Assembly: GCF_963576675.1 (NCBI RefSeq)
Contig: NC_088913.1
Span: 88,845,001 to 88,909,000, forward strand
Direction: 5' to 3'
Length of the DNA stretch: 64,000 bases
Source: Euphorbia lathyris
Taxonomy: Eukaryota; Streptophyta; Magnoliopsida; Malpighiales; Euphorbiaceae
The notes beneath the pieces are model-generated. The model did not search any database and was not told the origin of the DNA. It saw nothing but the letters and a program-made list of their open reading frames with translations. Both the position numbers and the translations under genes were made by a program. Shown here one piece after another: positions 53,981 to 64,000 of the stretch. Position 1 is the first letter of the stretch. Every line of letters begins with the position of its first letter.

Positions 53981-55216
53981 CTATGGTTGAGGTGGAGGGG
54001 GATTGCCATGGATGTTGAAGTAGGAGGTGAAGGAGTTGGTGAGGGCATCGAAGCGAGCATCGAGATGGACCCGATCCTCACATTGTTGTGCTTCAATGTT
54101 GTTGAAGCGGGTGATGTAGGTGGAGTGGTCCATGAGGCGATTAGCCTTAAGGGTGTCGAAACAAGTGTTGATGGAGGCGAATTGTGAGTCGTAGTGGGCA
54201 CAATCGGCCCGTTGGTAGCCCTCCAAGGCGTCCAACCGAGCATAGATGGAATTGAAGTCGTGGTTGGGTGGAGGATTGAAATTTAGGCCCATATCCGAAT
54301 CCAAACCCGAACCCCCTTCCTCGTGAGAGTGGGCCGCCCCCGAAGTTTCACCCGGGTCCGAAGTGGGGCACTTGAGTGACTTGAAGGCATTCTTGTCCAC
54401 GGGCCGAGACCCAAGACTTGGGAGGTGCTCAAGGGCAGCCTCGCCAAGAGCGGAGGTGGCGAAGGTAGTGATGAGGTGTCCCAACCCGATTTTGCCACGT
54501 TTTCGGGTGGAAATGTGATGGAGTTGGACAGCCACGAGGAAGGAAAGGTCGTAGGCGCGGTTGTTGGCACAATAATGGAGCGCCAAAAGTTCGTATTTGT
54601 TGACTTTGGTGGATTCGGACTTCCCTAAAAAGTAGAAGGAGATGAAGCGGTGGAGAAGTTGGAGGATTGGATCACGAATGAGGGCCGGACGGAGGTTGGA
54701 GATGTCGTAATCATCGGACCCGGTGATGGAGGTCCAAAAATCACGAGCTGAAGCATCCTCGGGCCAATGGCCGATGCCACCCTCCGTTTGACGGGTGAAA
54801 TGGTTGCGGAGCCATTGGGTGTCGATGGAAAAGGGTTGGTTATGAAGGCGGAAGTTGAAGAGGGCGGCACCGAGGATGTTGTTAGAGGTAAGGGTGGTGT
54901 AGAACTCGATCACTAGGGAAGGGTAGACATGTTGGCGGGTACAAAAATGCTCGTACCACCCGAGGGCACGAAGACGAGCTTCAAAATCGCTACCAAGATC
55001 GTAGTGATCAAGAGTGCTACGTTGGATGTATGGGGGTTCCATAATGTGGGCAGCAGAAAGGATTTGGTAGTTTTGGGCTTCCTCTTTGGTGAAGAGATTG
55101 AAAGGAGCCCGGTAAAGGTGGGTGAGTGGTGGTGTTTCTTCTCGTTCGGGTGGTGGTGGTTGTTGATTTTGGGCGGAATGGGAAGAACGGGGCCGAGTGG
55201 ACCGTGGGGGACGCAT
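53981..55216 (-). CDS. ATHILA ORF-1-like protein
   Basis: An uninterrupted 411-codon frame on the minus strand. A Pro-rich N-terminus (to about residue 30) is followed by a conserved helix-rich core: YPSLVIEFYTTL, ALFNFRLHNQPFSIDTQWL, then IRDPILQLLHRFISFYFLGK and GKIGLGHLITTFATSA, the pattern of the ATHILA ORF-1 family (PF03078-like; sequence type recognised by eye). The C-terminal third has a coiled-coil-like region (FNSIYARLDALEGYQ, repeated FDxL/ARFDAL units). No protease, RT or zinc motif. Function is unknown in the family. It has its own TATA box 115 bp upstream, with the same module array as the LTR. Intact, unlike nearly every other ORF here. Confidence 0.82.
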   Translation of the reverse strand: MRPPRSTRPRSSHSAQNQQPPPPEREETPPLTHLYRAPFNLFTKEEAQNYQILSAAHIMEPPYIQRSTLDHYDLGSDFEARLRALGWYEHFCTRQHVYPSLVIEFYTTLTSNNILGAALFNFRLHNQPFSIDTQWLRNHFTRQTEGGIGHWPEDASARDFWTSITGSDDYDISNLRPALIRDPILQLLHRFISFYFLGKSESTKVNKYELLALHYCANNRAYDLSFLVAVQLHHISTRKRGKIGLGHLITTFATSALGEAALEHLPSLGSRPVDKNAFKSLKCPTSDPGETSGAAHSHEEGGSGLDSDMGLNFNPPPNHDFNSIYARLDALEGYQRADCAHYDSQFASINTCFDTLKANRLMDHSTYITRFNNIEAQQCEDRVHLDARFDALTNSFTSYFNIHGNPPPPQP

Positions 55217-55328
55217 GTCGACGGTTTATTTTTGCCTAACCATGGTGTGATTGAGGGGTTGAGAGAATGTGGAGGAAGGTTGTGAGAAGGTTGAGGGAGT
55301 TGTGAGGAAGAAGAAGGAGAAAAGGAGG

Positions 55329-56050
55329 GATTTATATAGGGGAGGAGTGGGGAATCCAAGTAAAACTCGAATTCCCAGAGGGGTACGCGGGGCGTGAAGG
55401 GACCACGCCACGCGTATCCCTCCCCCTGATCTTTATTGACGTGAAAATGGCATGGTACGCGGGGCGTGAAGGGGAGCACGCCTCGCGTATCATGCCTCCT
55501 GCCCCTTTTGGATTGGAAAAAGGGGGAGGGCGCGGGGCGTACATGGGGGCACGCCCTGCGTAAGAGGAAGAAGTTGAAGAATTTTTTCGTTTTTTTCGTT
55601 TTCTGATTTTTAATTTTATGGTTTATGAATGTATTAATGAGTTTTTAATGATTTTATAATTTTTAAGTTTAATTAATGAGGTGGTTTAATAAAATTAATG
55701 TGGAAAGAAGGTGAAAGGATTTGAATTTGAAAGATGAAAGGTGATTGGAGGGAAGAGGAGGTGGAGTGTGGAAGTGGGAAAGATATATGGGGAAGATAGA
55801 AGAGTGATGGGAAGAGTGGAGAAAAAGCTGCCATGGGGAGTTGTAATTCACAACTCCCCGAGGATAGGCGAGGCGTGCCCTAAGGCACGTCCTGCGTGTC
55901 CTCCCACGTCGCGTTTATTTAGGAGAGGGTTAAATGCTAAAGCGTACGTGGGGCGTGGTAGGAGGGACGCCCCGCGTACCGTGTCTTTTATTGCGAAATT
56001 GAGTCAGACACGCAGATACGCGGGGCGTATAGGTGTGTACGCCCCACGTG
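55329..56050 (-). promoter_or_regulatory. promoter of the ORF-1-like gene: TATA box behind six inverted CGCGGGGCGT pairs
   Basis: CCTATATAAATCCC (55329-55340, minus) is followed by a CT-rich leader of about 85-110 bases to the ATG at 55216. Upstream, inverted pairs start at 55385/55405, 55457/55478, 55530/55551, 55866/55887, 55946/55967 and 56018/56039; offsets are 20 then 21 for the other five. Each pair can fold as a hairpin. Confidence 0.75.
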
Positions 56051-56436
56051 TCTTAAAATTTTTTGGATTAAAATGGGATTTGTTTTTCTTTTGATTTATA
56101 GAAATAATAAAAACAAAGATATAAAAATAAAAATAAAAATGAAGGTAAAATGAAAATAAAAGTGAAAATAAAATTAAAATTAAAAATAACAATAACTCAA
56201 AAGGAGAAAGCTAAAAATAAATAAAAGAGAAAATAAATAAAAATAAATTTATGATACATTTAAACAAAAGGTTCGAGAAATTCAAACCAATGCTACGTTT
56301 AGAGTCGAAGTAGCTCGACTTTCTCATGCGACGGCTTACGGCAAGATGTCCGATTTGGAACTCGACGGGTCCGAACTTCTACTATTTAGGAGTGTTATCG
56401 CCTGTCCGGACTCCCTATTTTTTCCCCGCGGGTTTT

Positions 56437-59046
56437 TGTTGGAAAAATAGGCTAACGTATAGCAGCAGAAATATAAAATTTTTAACCTATTTCCATAAAC
56501 CACAAGATCCGTTAATCGTTATTTCATATAAAGAGGGATAAAATAAATACCTTTCTGAAGTTCTATCTACCGTTGCAAACGAAGTGCCCACAACTCTTAC
56601 TTCGAGTTCCCGAGCACAGAACAAAACAAATATAAGATCAAGTTAGAATCAACCGTTGAATAGAAACCAAAATAGATTGCCTCTAATTAATCAACACAAG
56701 ATCAAGGATAAAGAGAGAAAGATGAAAATCAATTGAACGGAAGGAAGCGGTGAAATCTCGTCCTCGGCTAAGGGGGGTCGAATTCTCTCTCCTGGAATTC
56801 AATTGTGGATTTCGAAAATCCCTAGTAGGGGGTATTTATAATCTCTTGTATCTAAACCTTAGTTAGATAGAATTAGGTTTCTTGAATAAGAATTCAATTC
56901 GGAATAGAATTCTTAAATATTATCTATTAATATATCTAAATATAAAAGATAATAATCAATAACCTTATTGGATAATAATAGGAGTAATATAATCTAATTA
57001 AAACTCCTAACTTATTTATCCTTTAATTAATTTAATTCATAATCCTAATCTAATTAGGATTAATAAAATCAAACTAATTATTTATGTATTTACATACATC
57101 AATCCCCCCCCCTCTATTACTGGGCCTTATTGGGCTCAGTTGGGCTTCCGTCAATTAATTAACATCTGTCTCTCTTTTGGGTTCCAAGTCTTATGTGTGA
57201 CCCATTAGGTTCTTATTGCTTCTAGCCGTATGCAACTTATTAAAATTAATTTTCAAAGAATTATATTTTAATCTTTGCATAACGGAATGATGTACAGAGT
57301 ATGTGATTAGCAAGACCGTAATCATTCTCCTAGAGCTATAAGAAGACAGGTTGATTCTGTCGTTGACCTTTCAGCATTAGTTACGGTATAATTCGATCCT
57401 TCATCAACTACGTCCTTGAACTAAATCTTATGACTATGGGTAATGTCAAGTCACATATAGTGAGACGTTCGTTTTACTTGTTCTTGGCCGAGTCAACTCC
57501 AATTAGATAGGTTAAGAGAAATCTGTATTTCAATCTTAAGCTATCACTTTGCAAGGATTTAGAGTCAAGACTTCCACAAGCGATCCATGGACATATCTCC
57601 CATTTATCGGGAGTGATAAATGCTCAATCCAATATATAAAGATCCCGCAGTCACTTCCTGTGATACCCAACCTCTGCTGTTCACACCCCAGAGTCATCTC
57701 TGTTAAGTATCGTGTTACAACAGGATTAAAGCGTCACATTCCGTAATCCAGAATACCAATTAACATTCCTTTGAGTCTGGGGATTATTTATACCTATTAA
57801 TACCATTGAGATGAACAGATGACAAGGATGAATCTACCCATCCTGTTATCTCAAGTCGGGTCGCCCATCCTAATGAACTACTTTTCATCGGATCCATGTA
57901 ACTGTCCAGATATCTATATATATGAAGCTTGTGAGATCAGCTTTCTGTCGGACATAAGACATTGTTACATGCAAGTCTCAACAGTGATATGTCAATCCTA
58001 AACATATTACTTGACTTGGGGTGGTTTTAAGTTTATTAGTTTATTATAAAGTTTTGTCTCACTTCATGCTTGTATGAACACTTTATAATCACTTTAAAAT
58101 AAACTTACGGATTTCCTTTTATTAGGCTTTATTTAGTGCTTAAAAGGGATTGCCTTAATATATAGTTATAAAACATATATCTCATTAAAACAAATGATAT
58201 AAAGAACACTTCATTTACATTAAGTTTGTATCCTAGAACAATTGTCTATAGCACACTAAACCCCAACATACTCCCACTTGGACTAAAGACAATTATTTCT
58301 ATAACTTATCCCAGTAGAAGTTAGATGACGATCATGTACTTTCTGGGTTAAGGGCTTTGTCAACGGATCTGCAACGTTGTCCCCTATAGGTACTCTTTCT
58401 ATTTTCACATCTCCTCTTGCCATAATTTCTCTTATAATGTGGTATCGCTTAAGGTAATGCTTGGACGCATTATGAGACCGTGGTTCCTTTGCTTGCATAA
58501 TGGCTCCATTGTTATCACAATACAGTGTAATGGGATTTACAATGTCAGACACCACACGAAGTTCAGCAATGAACTTCCTAATCCAAACTTCTTCCTTTGC
58601 TACTTCCGCAGCAGCGATATACTCTGACTCGGTCGTAGAGAAAGCTACGCTTCCTTGCTTAGAACTCTTCCAGCTGACCGTGCCCCCATTCAAGATAAAC
58701 AGGTATCCTGATTGGGATTTAAAATCGTTCTCATCTGTGAGATGACTTGCGTCTGAAAATCCTTCTATTTTCAGATCTCCTTCTCCGTACACTAGAAACA
58801 TGTTTTTAGTTCTTCTCAAGTACTTAAGAATGTTTTTGACGGCAATCCAGTGCTCATCTCCCGGATTTCCTTGGTAACGACTCGTTATAGATAACACGAA
58901 GGCTACGTCAGGTCTAGTGCATAGCATAGCATACATAATAGAATCGGTTGCGCTGGCGTACGGGACTACATCCATGCGCTTCTTATCATCATCGGTTTTA
59001 GGACATTAATGATTGTTTAACTTTACTCCATGTATCATGGGTAAGT
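56437..59046 (-). mobile_element. copia element A, 3' end only (minus orientation)
   Basis: 3' LTR 56437-58268 (plus strand TGTTGGAAAAATAGGC...AAACCCCAACA), then polypurine tract CCAAGTGGGAGTA (minus) and RNase H coding sequence up to 59046, where copia element B begins. Confidence 0.85.
58283..58975 (-). pseudogene. copia A RNase H region
   Basis: 230-codon frame: YAMLCTRPDVAFVLS, then HWIAVKNILKYLRRTKNMFL (end of RT), GFSDASHLTD, STTESEYIAAAE, YCDNNGA and NVADPLTKPL of copia RNase H. The frame ends in TAG next to the polypurine tract. Upstream an in-frame TAA (about 59008) replaces a Gln codon present in element C. Confidence 0.88.
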
Positions 59047-60465
59047 TGAAGGAAATTAAGGCTAAGGTATAGCAGCGGAAATATAAAAATTTTAGCCTAC
59101 TTCCTTTTAACCATAGGATCCGTTAATCGTTATTCAATATAAAGAGGGATAAGAAGGAATACCTTTTGTAGAACAATCTACCGTTGTTAAAGAAGCGCCC
59201 ACAGTTCTTCTCCGAGTTCCCAAGCACGAAGTATAACACGGTGAGGTTAAGTTAGAATCAACCATATGAGATGCAACCAAAATAGATTGCCTCTAATTAA
59301 CCAACACAAGATCAAAGAGAAAGAAAGATAGATGAAATTAATCGGATGGAAGCCGTATGAATTCTTGTCCACGAACTAGGGGATGCAAATTCACTTTCTC
59401 TCTCTAATTGTATGTTTCGAAAATCACAATAAGGGGAGGGATTAGGCTTAGTCGAAATTCATGTAGTAGGGGGGTATATAATACTATATATAATAACTTG
59501 TATCTAAACCCTAGTTAGATAGGAATATGTTACTTAATAGGAATTCAATTCGGAATAGGATTCCCAATTATTATCTTATAATATATCTAATATATCTAGG
59601 ATAATAATAAATAACCTAATTGGATAATAATAGGAGTATATTAATCTAATTAAAACTCATAACTTAATTATCTCTTAATTAATTTAATTCACAAACCTAA
59701 TCAAATTAGAATTAATGGAATTAAAATATTTCCTAATTTATTATATATAAATTTTGGCCACCCCTAATTGAATGGGCCTTACTGGGCTCATTTGGGCTTC
59801 CATCTATTAATGACACCCATATCTCTTTTGGTTCCAAGTCTTCTGTGTGATCCATTAGGTTCTTACTACTTCTGGCCGTATGCAATTAAATTAATTTCTT
59901 CAAGAATTATATTTAATCTTTGCATAACGGAATGATGTACTGAGTATGTTATTGGCAAGTCTGTAATCATTCCCCTAGAGTCCGTTAAGAAAACAGGTTG
60001 ATTCTGTCGTTAATCCTTTCGTATTAGTTACAGTATAATTCAATCCTTTATCAACTACATCCTTGAACTGAATCTTATAACTATGGGTGATGTCAAGTCA
60101 CATATAGCGAGACGTTCATTTTACTTGTATAGGCCGAGTCAACACAAATAGATAGGTTAAGTGAAATCTGTATTTCTTACTCTTAAGCTATCACCTTGCA
60201 AGGATTTAGAGTCGAGTCTTCCACAAGCGATCCTTGGATGTATCTCCCATTAATCGGGAGTGATAAATGATCAATCCAATGTATAACTACCCTGACATTA
60301 CCTCATGTGACACCCAACCTTTGCAGTTCATACCCTAGAGTCATCTCTGTTAATGAGATGAACAGGTGACAAGGATGAATCTAACCATCATGTTATCTCA
60401 AATCGGATCCCCAATCCTAATGAACGACGTTTCATCGAATCTATGTAACTGTCCAGATATCTATA
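59047..60465 (-). mobile_element. copia element B, partial LTR
   Basis: TGAAGGAAATTAAGGC starts a copy of the same LTR family, inserted in the RT/RNase H of element A. About 65 bp present in A and C are missing near 60350. It is cut at 60465 (after CCAGATATCTATA) by element C. Confidence 0.85.
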
Positions 60466-62532
60466 TGAAGGAAATTAAGGCTAAGGTATAGCAGCGAAAA
60501 TATAAAAATTTTAGCCTACTTCCTTTTAACCATAGGATCCGTTAATCGTTATTTCATATAAAGAGGGATAAGAAGAAATACCTTTCGATGAACAATCTAC
60601 CGTTGTTAAAGAAGCGCCCACAACTTCAAAAGAGATGTAAACTGTTTACCAATCTGCCCCTATTCGAAACAGACCTTCCAAACCTCCGAACGACAATCCC
60701 TTCGGTGGAAACATGGAAGAATATGTCTAGAAGCTACTGTCCAAAAATCGCGACGATCCGACGGTTCAATCTCCGGAAATCCTCGAAATAGTGAACTGAC
60801 CTGATGTAGGCGAAGAAAAACGAATTTCTCCCTTTTGATTGTTTTTCTTCTTTCGTGAACACGGTGAGATTAAGTTAGAATCAACCCTTATGAGATGCAA
60901 CCAAAATATATTGCCTCTAATAAACCAACACAAGATCAAAGAGAAAGAGGGATGAATAAGATTAATTAATCGATGGAATGCCGTATGAATTCTTGTTCAC
61001 GAACTTGGGAATAGAATTCTTTTTCTCTCTCTAACTAAGCAATTTCGAAAATCACTTTAGGGGAGGGTAGAGGCTTAGTCGAAATTCACTATAGGGGGGT
61101 ATATATATTAGCTTGTATCTAAACCCTAGTTAGATAGGAATAGGTTACTTAATAGGAATTCCATTCGGAATGGGATTCCTAATTATTATCTTATAATATA
61201 TCAAATACATTTAGGATAATAATAAATAACCTAATTGGATAATAATAAGAGTATATTAATCTAATTAAAACTCCTAATTAAATTATATCTTAATTAATTT
61301 AATTCATAATCCTAATCTAATTAGGATTAATGAAATAAAATTAATTCCTTCCTAATATATATAAATTTCGGCCCCCTCCTAGTATTTGGGCCTTACTGGG
61401 CTTAATTGGGCTTCCATCTATTAATCATATCCATCTCTCTTTTTGGTTCCAAGTCTTATGTGTGATCCATTAGGTCCTTACTACTTCTGGCCGTATGCAA
61501 CCTATTAAATTAATTTCTTCAAGAATTATATTTAATCCCTTGCATAACGGAATGATGTACAGAGTATGTTATTGGCAAGTCCGTAATCATTCCCCCAGAG
61601 TCCGTTAAAAAGACAGGTTGATTCTGTCGTTAACCCTTCCGTATTAGTTACGGTACAATACGATCCTTTATCAACTACATCCTTGAACTGAATCTTATGA
61701 CTATGGGTAATGTCAAGTCACATATAGCGAGACGTTCATTTTACTTGTTATTGACCGAGTCAACTCAAAAGATAGGTTAAGTGAAATCCGAATTTCTACT
61801 CTTAAGCTATCACCTTGCAAGGATTTAGAGTCGAGTCTTCCACAAGCGATCCTTGGATGTATCTCCCATTCATCGGGAGTGGTAAATGCTCAATCCAATG
61901 TATAACTACCCTGACATTACCTCATGTGACACCCAACCTTTGCAGTTCACACCCCAGAGTCATCTCTGTTAAGGATCGTGGAACCACGCGATCAAAGTCT
62001 CACATTCAGTAATTCAGGATGACCAATTAACATTCCTTTGAGTCTGAGGATTAGTTATACTTATTAATACCAATGAGATGAACAGGTGACAAGGATGAAT
62101 CTACCCATCCTGTTATCTCAAGTCGGATCCCCAATCCTAATGAACAACGTTTCACCGAATCTATGTAACTGTCCAGATATCTATATATGTGAAGCTTGTG
62201 AGATCAGCTTTCTGTCGGACAGAAGACATTGTTACATACAAGTCTCAACTGTGATATATCAATCCTAAATATATCACTTGATTTGGGGTGGTTTTAAGTT
62301 TATTAGTTTATTATAAATTTTTGTCTCACTTCATGCTTGTATGAACACTTTATAATCACTTTAAACAAACTTACGGATTTCCTTTTATTAGACTTTATTT
62401 AGTGCTTAAAAGGGATTGCCTTTGTATAGTTATAAAACATATATCTCATTAAAACAAATGATATAAAGAACAATTCATTTACAATAAGTTTGTATCCTGC
62501 AACAATTGACTATAGGACACAAAACCCCAACA
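60466..62532 (-). repeat. 3' LTR of copia element C
   Basis: TGAAGGAAATTAAGGC...AAAACCCCAACA, 2067 bp, longest of the three copies because of the extra segment. Open frames at 61815 and 62086 correspond to frames at 57549 and 57819 in LTR A and are not genes. Confidence 0.88.
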
Positions 62533-62539
62533 TACTCCC

Positions 62540-63191
62540 ACTTGGACCAAAGCCAATTGTTTCTAAAACTTATCCCAGTAGAAGTTAAATGACGATCATG
62601 TACTTTTTGGGTTAAAGGCTTTGTCAACGGATCTGCAACATTGTCCTCTGTAGGTACTCTTTCTATTCTCACATCTCCTCTAGCCACAATCTCTCTAATG
62701 ATGTGGTATCGCTTTAGGTAGTGCTTGGATGCATTATGAGACCGTGGTTCCTTTGCTTGCGCAATGAATCCATTGTTATCACAGTACAGAGTAATGGGAT
62801 TGACAATGTCAGGCACCACACCTAGTTCTGTAATGAACTTTCTAATCCAAACTGCTTCCTTTGCTGCTTCCGCAGCAGCGATGTACTCTGACTCGGTCGT
62901 AGAGAAAGCTACGCTTCCTTGCTTGGAACTTTTCCAACTGACCGCGCCCCCATTCAAGATAAACAGGTATCCTGATTGGGATTTAAAATCATTCTCATCC
63001 GTGAGATGACTAGCGTTTGAAAATCCTTCAATTTTCAGATCTCCTTCTTCGTACACTAGGAACATATCTTTAGTCCTTCTCAAGTACTTAAGAATGTTCT
63101 TGACGGCAATCCAATGCTCGTCTCCCAGATTCCCTTGGTAACGACTCGTTACAGATAACGTGAACGCTACATCGGGTCTAGTGCATAGCAT
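62540..63191 (-). pseudogene. copia C RNase H region
   Basis: Same domain order as in element A (GFSNASHLTD, STTESEYIAAAEAAKEAVW, YCDNNGF, NVADPLTKPL). The stop used in A is TGG here, so the frame would run on through the polypurine tract into the LTR (to 62475). Separated from the upstream reverse transcriptase by a 5-bp deletion at about 63185. Confidence 0.88.
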
Positions 63192-63945
63192 ACATAATCG
63201 AACCGATCGTGCTGGCGTACGGGACTACAGCCATGCGTCGTTTGTCATCATCAGTTTTAGGACATTGATGATTGTTTAACTTTACTCCATGTACCATGGG
63301 TAAGTTACCTCGTTTCGATTCAAGCATGCTAAACCGATTTAGCACCTTTTCAATGTATGTAGCCTGTGAAAGACGAAGCAGTCTACGCGATCTATCCCTA
63401 TAGATCTTTATACCAAGTATATAGGCTGCTTCACCGAGGTCTTTCATTGAGAAGTTACCGGATAACCATATTTTCATTGACTATAAAAGAGCAATGTCAT
63501 TTCCCATTAACAGTATATCGTCCACATATAGTATGAGAAATGCTATAGAGCTCCCATTTGCTTTCTTGTAAATGCAAGCTTCTTCGCAATTCTGTTCGAA
63601 ACCAAATTGTTTTATGGTTTCGTCAAAACGCTTGTTCCAGCTTCTAGATGCTTGCTTGAGTCCATAAATGGATCTCTGATGTTTGCAAACTTTATTTGCA
63701 TCCTTTGATATGAAACCTTCAGGTTGCATCATGTATACATCATCAAGCAGGTTTCCGTTTAGGAAAGCTGTTTTCACATCCATTTGCCAAATCTCATAAT
63801 CAAAATGAGCGGCAATTGCAAGCATGATTCTGATTGATTTGGACATAGCAATGGGAGAGAAGGTTTCGTCATAATCAACACCTTGTTTTTGACGATATCC
63901 TTTCGCTACCAACCTAGCCTTGTAGGTGCTAACCTTTCCATCCAT
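63178..63945 (-). pseudogene. copia C reverse transcriptase, broken
   Basis: Two frames in line: 63945-63481 with KARLVAKGYRQKQGVDYDET, YEIWQMDVKTAFLNGNL and the catalytic LYVDDILLMG, then a TAG at about 63479, and 63477-63178 with FSMKDLGEAAYILGIKIYRD and LSQATYIEKVLNRF. The frame fails at YAMH, where one ATAGC unit is missing relative to element A. Confidence 0.9.
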
Positions 63946-64000
63946 GTCAGTCTTCTTTTTGAAGATCCATCTGCACCCAATGGGTTTTATCCCTTTGGGT

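Larger units (their letters stand above)
51047..56436 (-). mobile_element. Athila-type element, minus orientation, with ORF-1-like gene; 5' part cut off
   Basis: From right to left (its own 5' to 3'): segment with GTCGAGCTACTTCGACTC near 56310 (counterpart of the region after gag in the element at 29.9 kb), CGCGGGGCGT array and TATA box, ORF-1-like gene, second array, long 3' region, polypurine tract (CAAGGAGGTTTGATAGG at about 52235-52252), then the 3' LTR. The upstream gag/pol side is interrupted by a copia LTR at 56437. Confidence 0.7.
60466..64000 (-). mobile_element. copia element C, 3' half (minus orientation)
   Basis: 3' LTR 60466-62532 followed on the minus strand by polypurine tract, RNase H and reverse transcriptase to the window edge. 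Same family as A and B. The LTR holds about 230 bases (roughly 60615-60850) absent from A and B. Confidence 0.9.

Noticed and set aside
53981..54628. Plus-strand frames opposite the ORF-1-like gene (53987, 54425, 54929)
   Set aside because: Shadow frames of the minus-strand gene, biased to Val/Gly/Glu.
1..64000. tRNA, rRNA, snoRNA or microRNA genes
   Set aside because: No cloverleaf-compatible A/B boxes or conserved rRNA segments were recognised; the TGGTATCAGAGC and TGGCGCCGTTGCCGGGGA sites are primer sites, not tRNA genes.

Overview
This is a gene-poor, repeat-packed stretch of nuclear DNA from a flowering plant, most likely a eudicot. The evidence is the density of plant-type elements: Athila-like and Tat-like Ty3/gypsy, Ty1/copia primed by the initiator-Met tRNA, L1 and RTE LINEs, hAT, Mutator, Stowaway and Harbinger-like DNA elements, and AT-rich spacers with plant-style splice and TATA signals. 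I cannot name the species. No bacterial, organellar, rRNA or tRNA gene is visible. Intact host genes are not evident; a few exon-like pieces are given at low confidence.

Layout. 0-5.9 kb: AT-rich spacer with a palindromic MITE, a hAT element with an 8-bp target duplication, a possible two-exon gene start on the minus strand, and an LTR-like block carrying a CGCGGGGCGT array. 5.9-8.5 kb: minus-strand L1 LINE, cut by an Athila-like LTR. 8.5-14.1 kb: Athila-like element with an LTR, a tRNA-Asp-type primer site and two decayed internal ORFs, each behind its own dyad-plus-TATA promoter. 14.2-15.8 kb: fragment of an unknown host gene family whose paralogue lies at 43.0-44.7 kb. 15.9-18.9 kb: a TIR element holding a candidate Pack-MULE. 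19.0-20.4 kb: RTE LINE. 21.2-22.2 kb: two MITEs.

22.5-40.2 kb: a hAT element split by a 16.8-kb Tat-lineage gypsy element (5-bp duplication GAGTG, LTRs about 96% alike). The Tat gag is itself split by a solo LTR and by a 5-kb minus-strand Athila-type derivative. The Tat pol frame runs from protease to integrase, broken only by TAG codons, and is followed by a decayed antisense accessory gene. 40.3-46 kb: smaller DNA elements and the second host-gene fragment, which is split by another hAT whose empty site survives in its paralogue. 46.0-64 kb: a nest at least six insertions deep (copia, then Athila-like, then a minus-strand Athila-type element with an ATHILA ORF-1-like gene, then three mutually nested copies of one copia family). 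Only the left halves are in the window.

The most interesting pattern is regulatory. Several Athila-type families each carry their own short GC-rich dyad, repeated in arrays just upstream of the TATA box of the LTR and, in two elements, again upstream of the TATA box of internal ORFs. In three families the modules are spaced about two turns of the DNA helix apart. In the CGCGGGGCGT family 16 of 19 module pairs have a start-to-start offset of exactly 21 bp by hand count. This looks like a shared cis-regulatory code for protein dimers, possibly bound by an element-encoded protein; the binding factor is inference.
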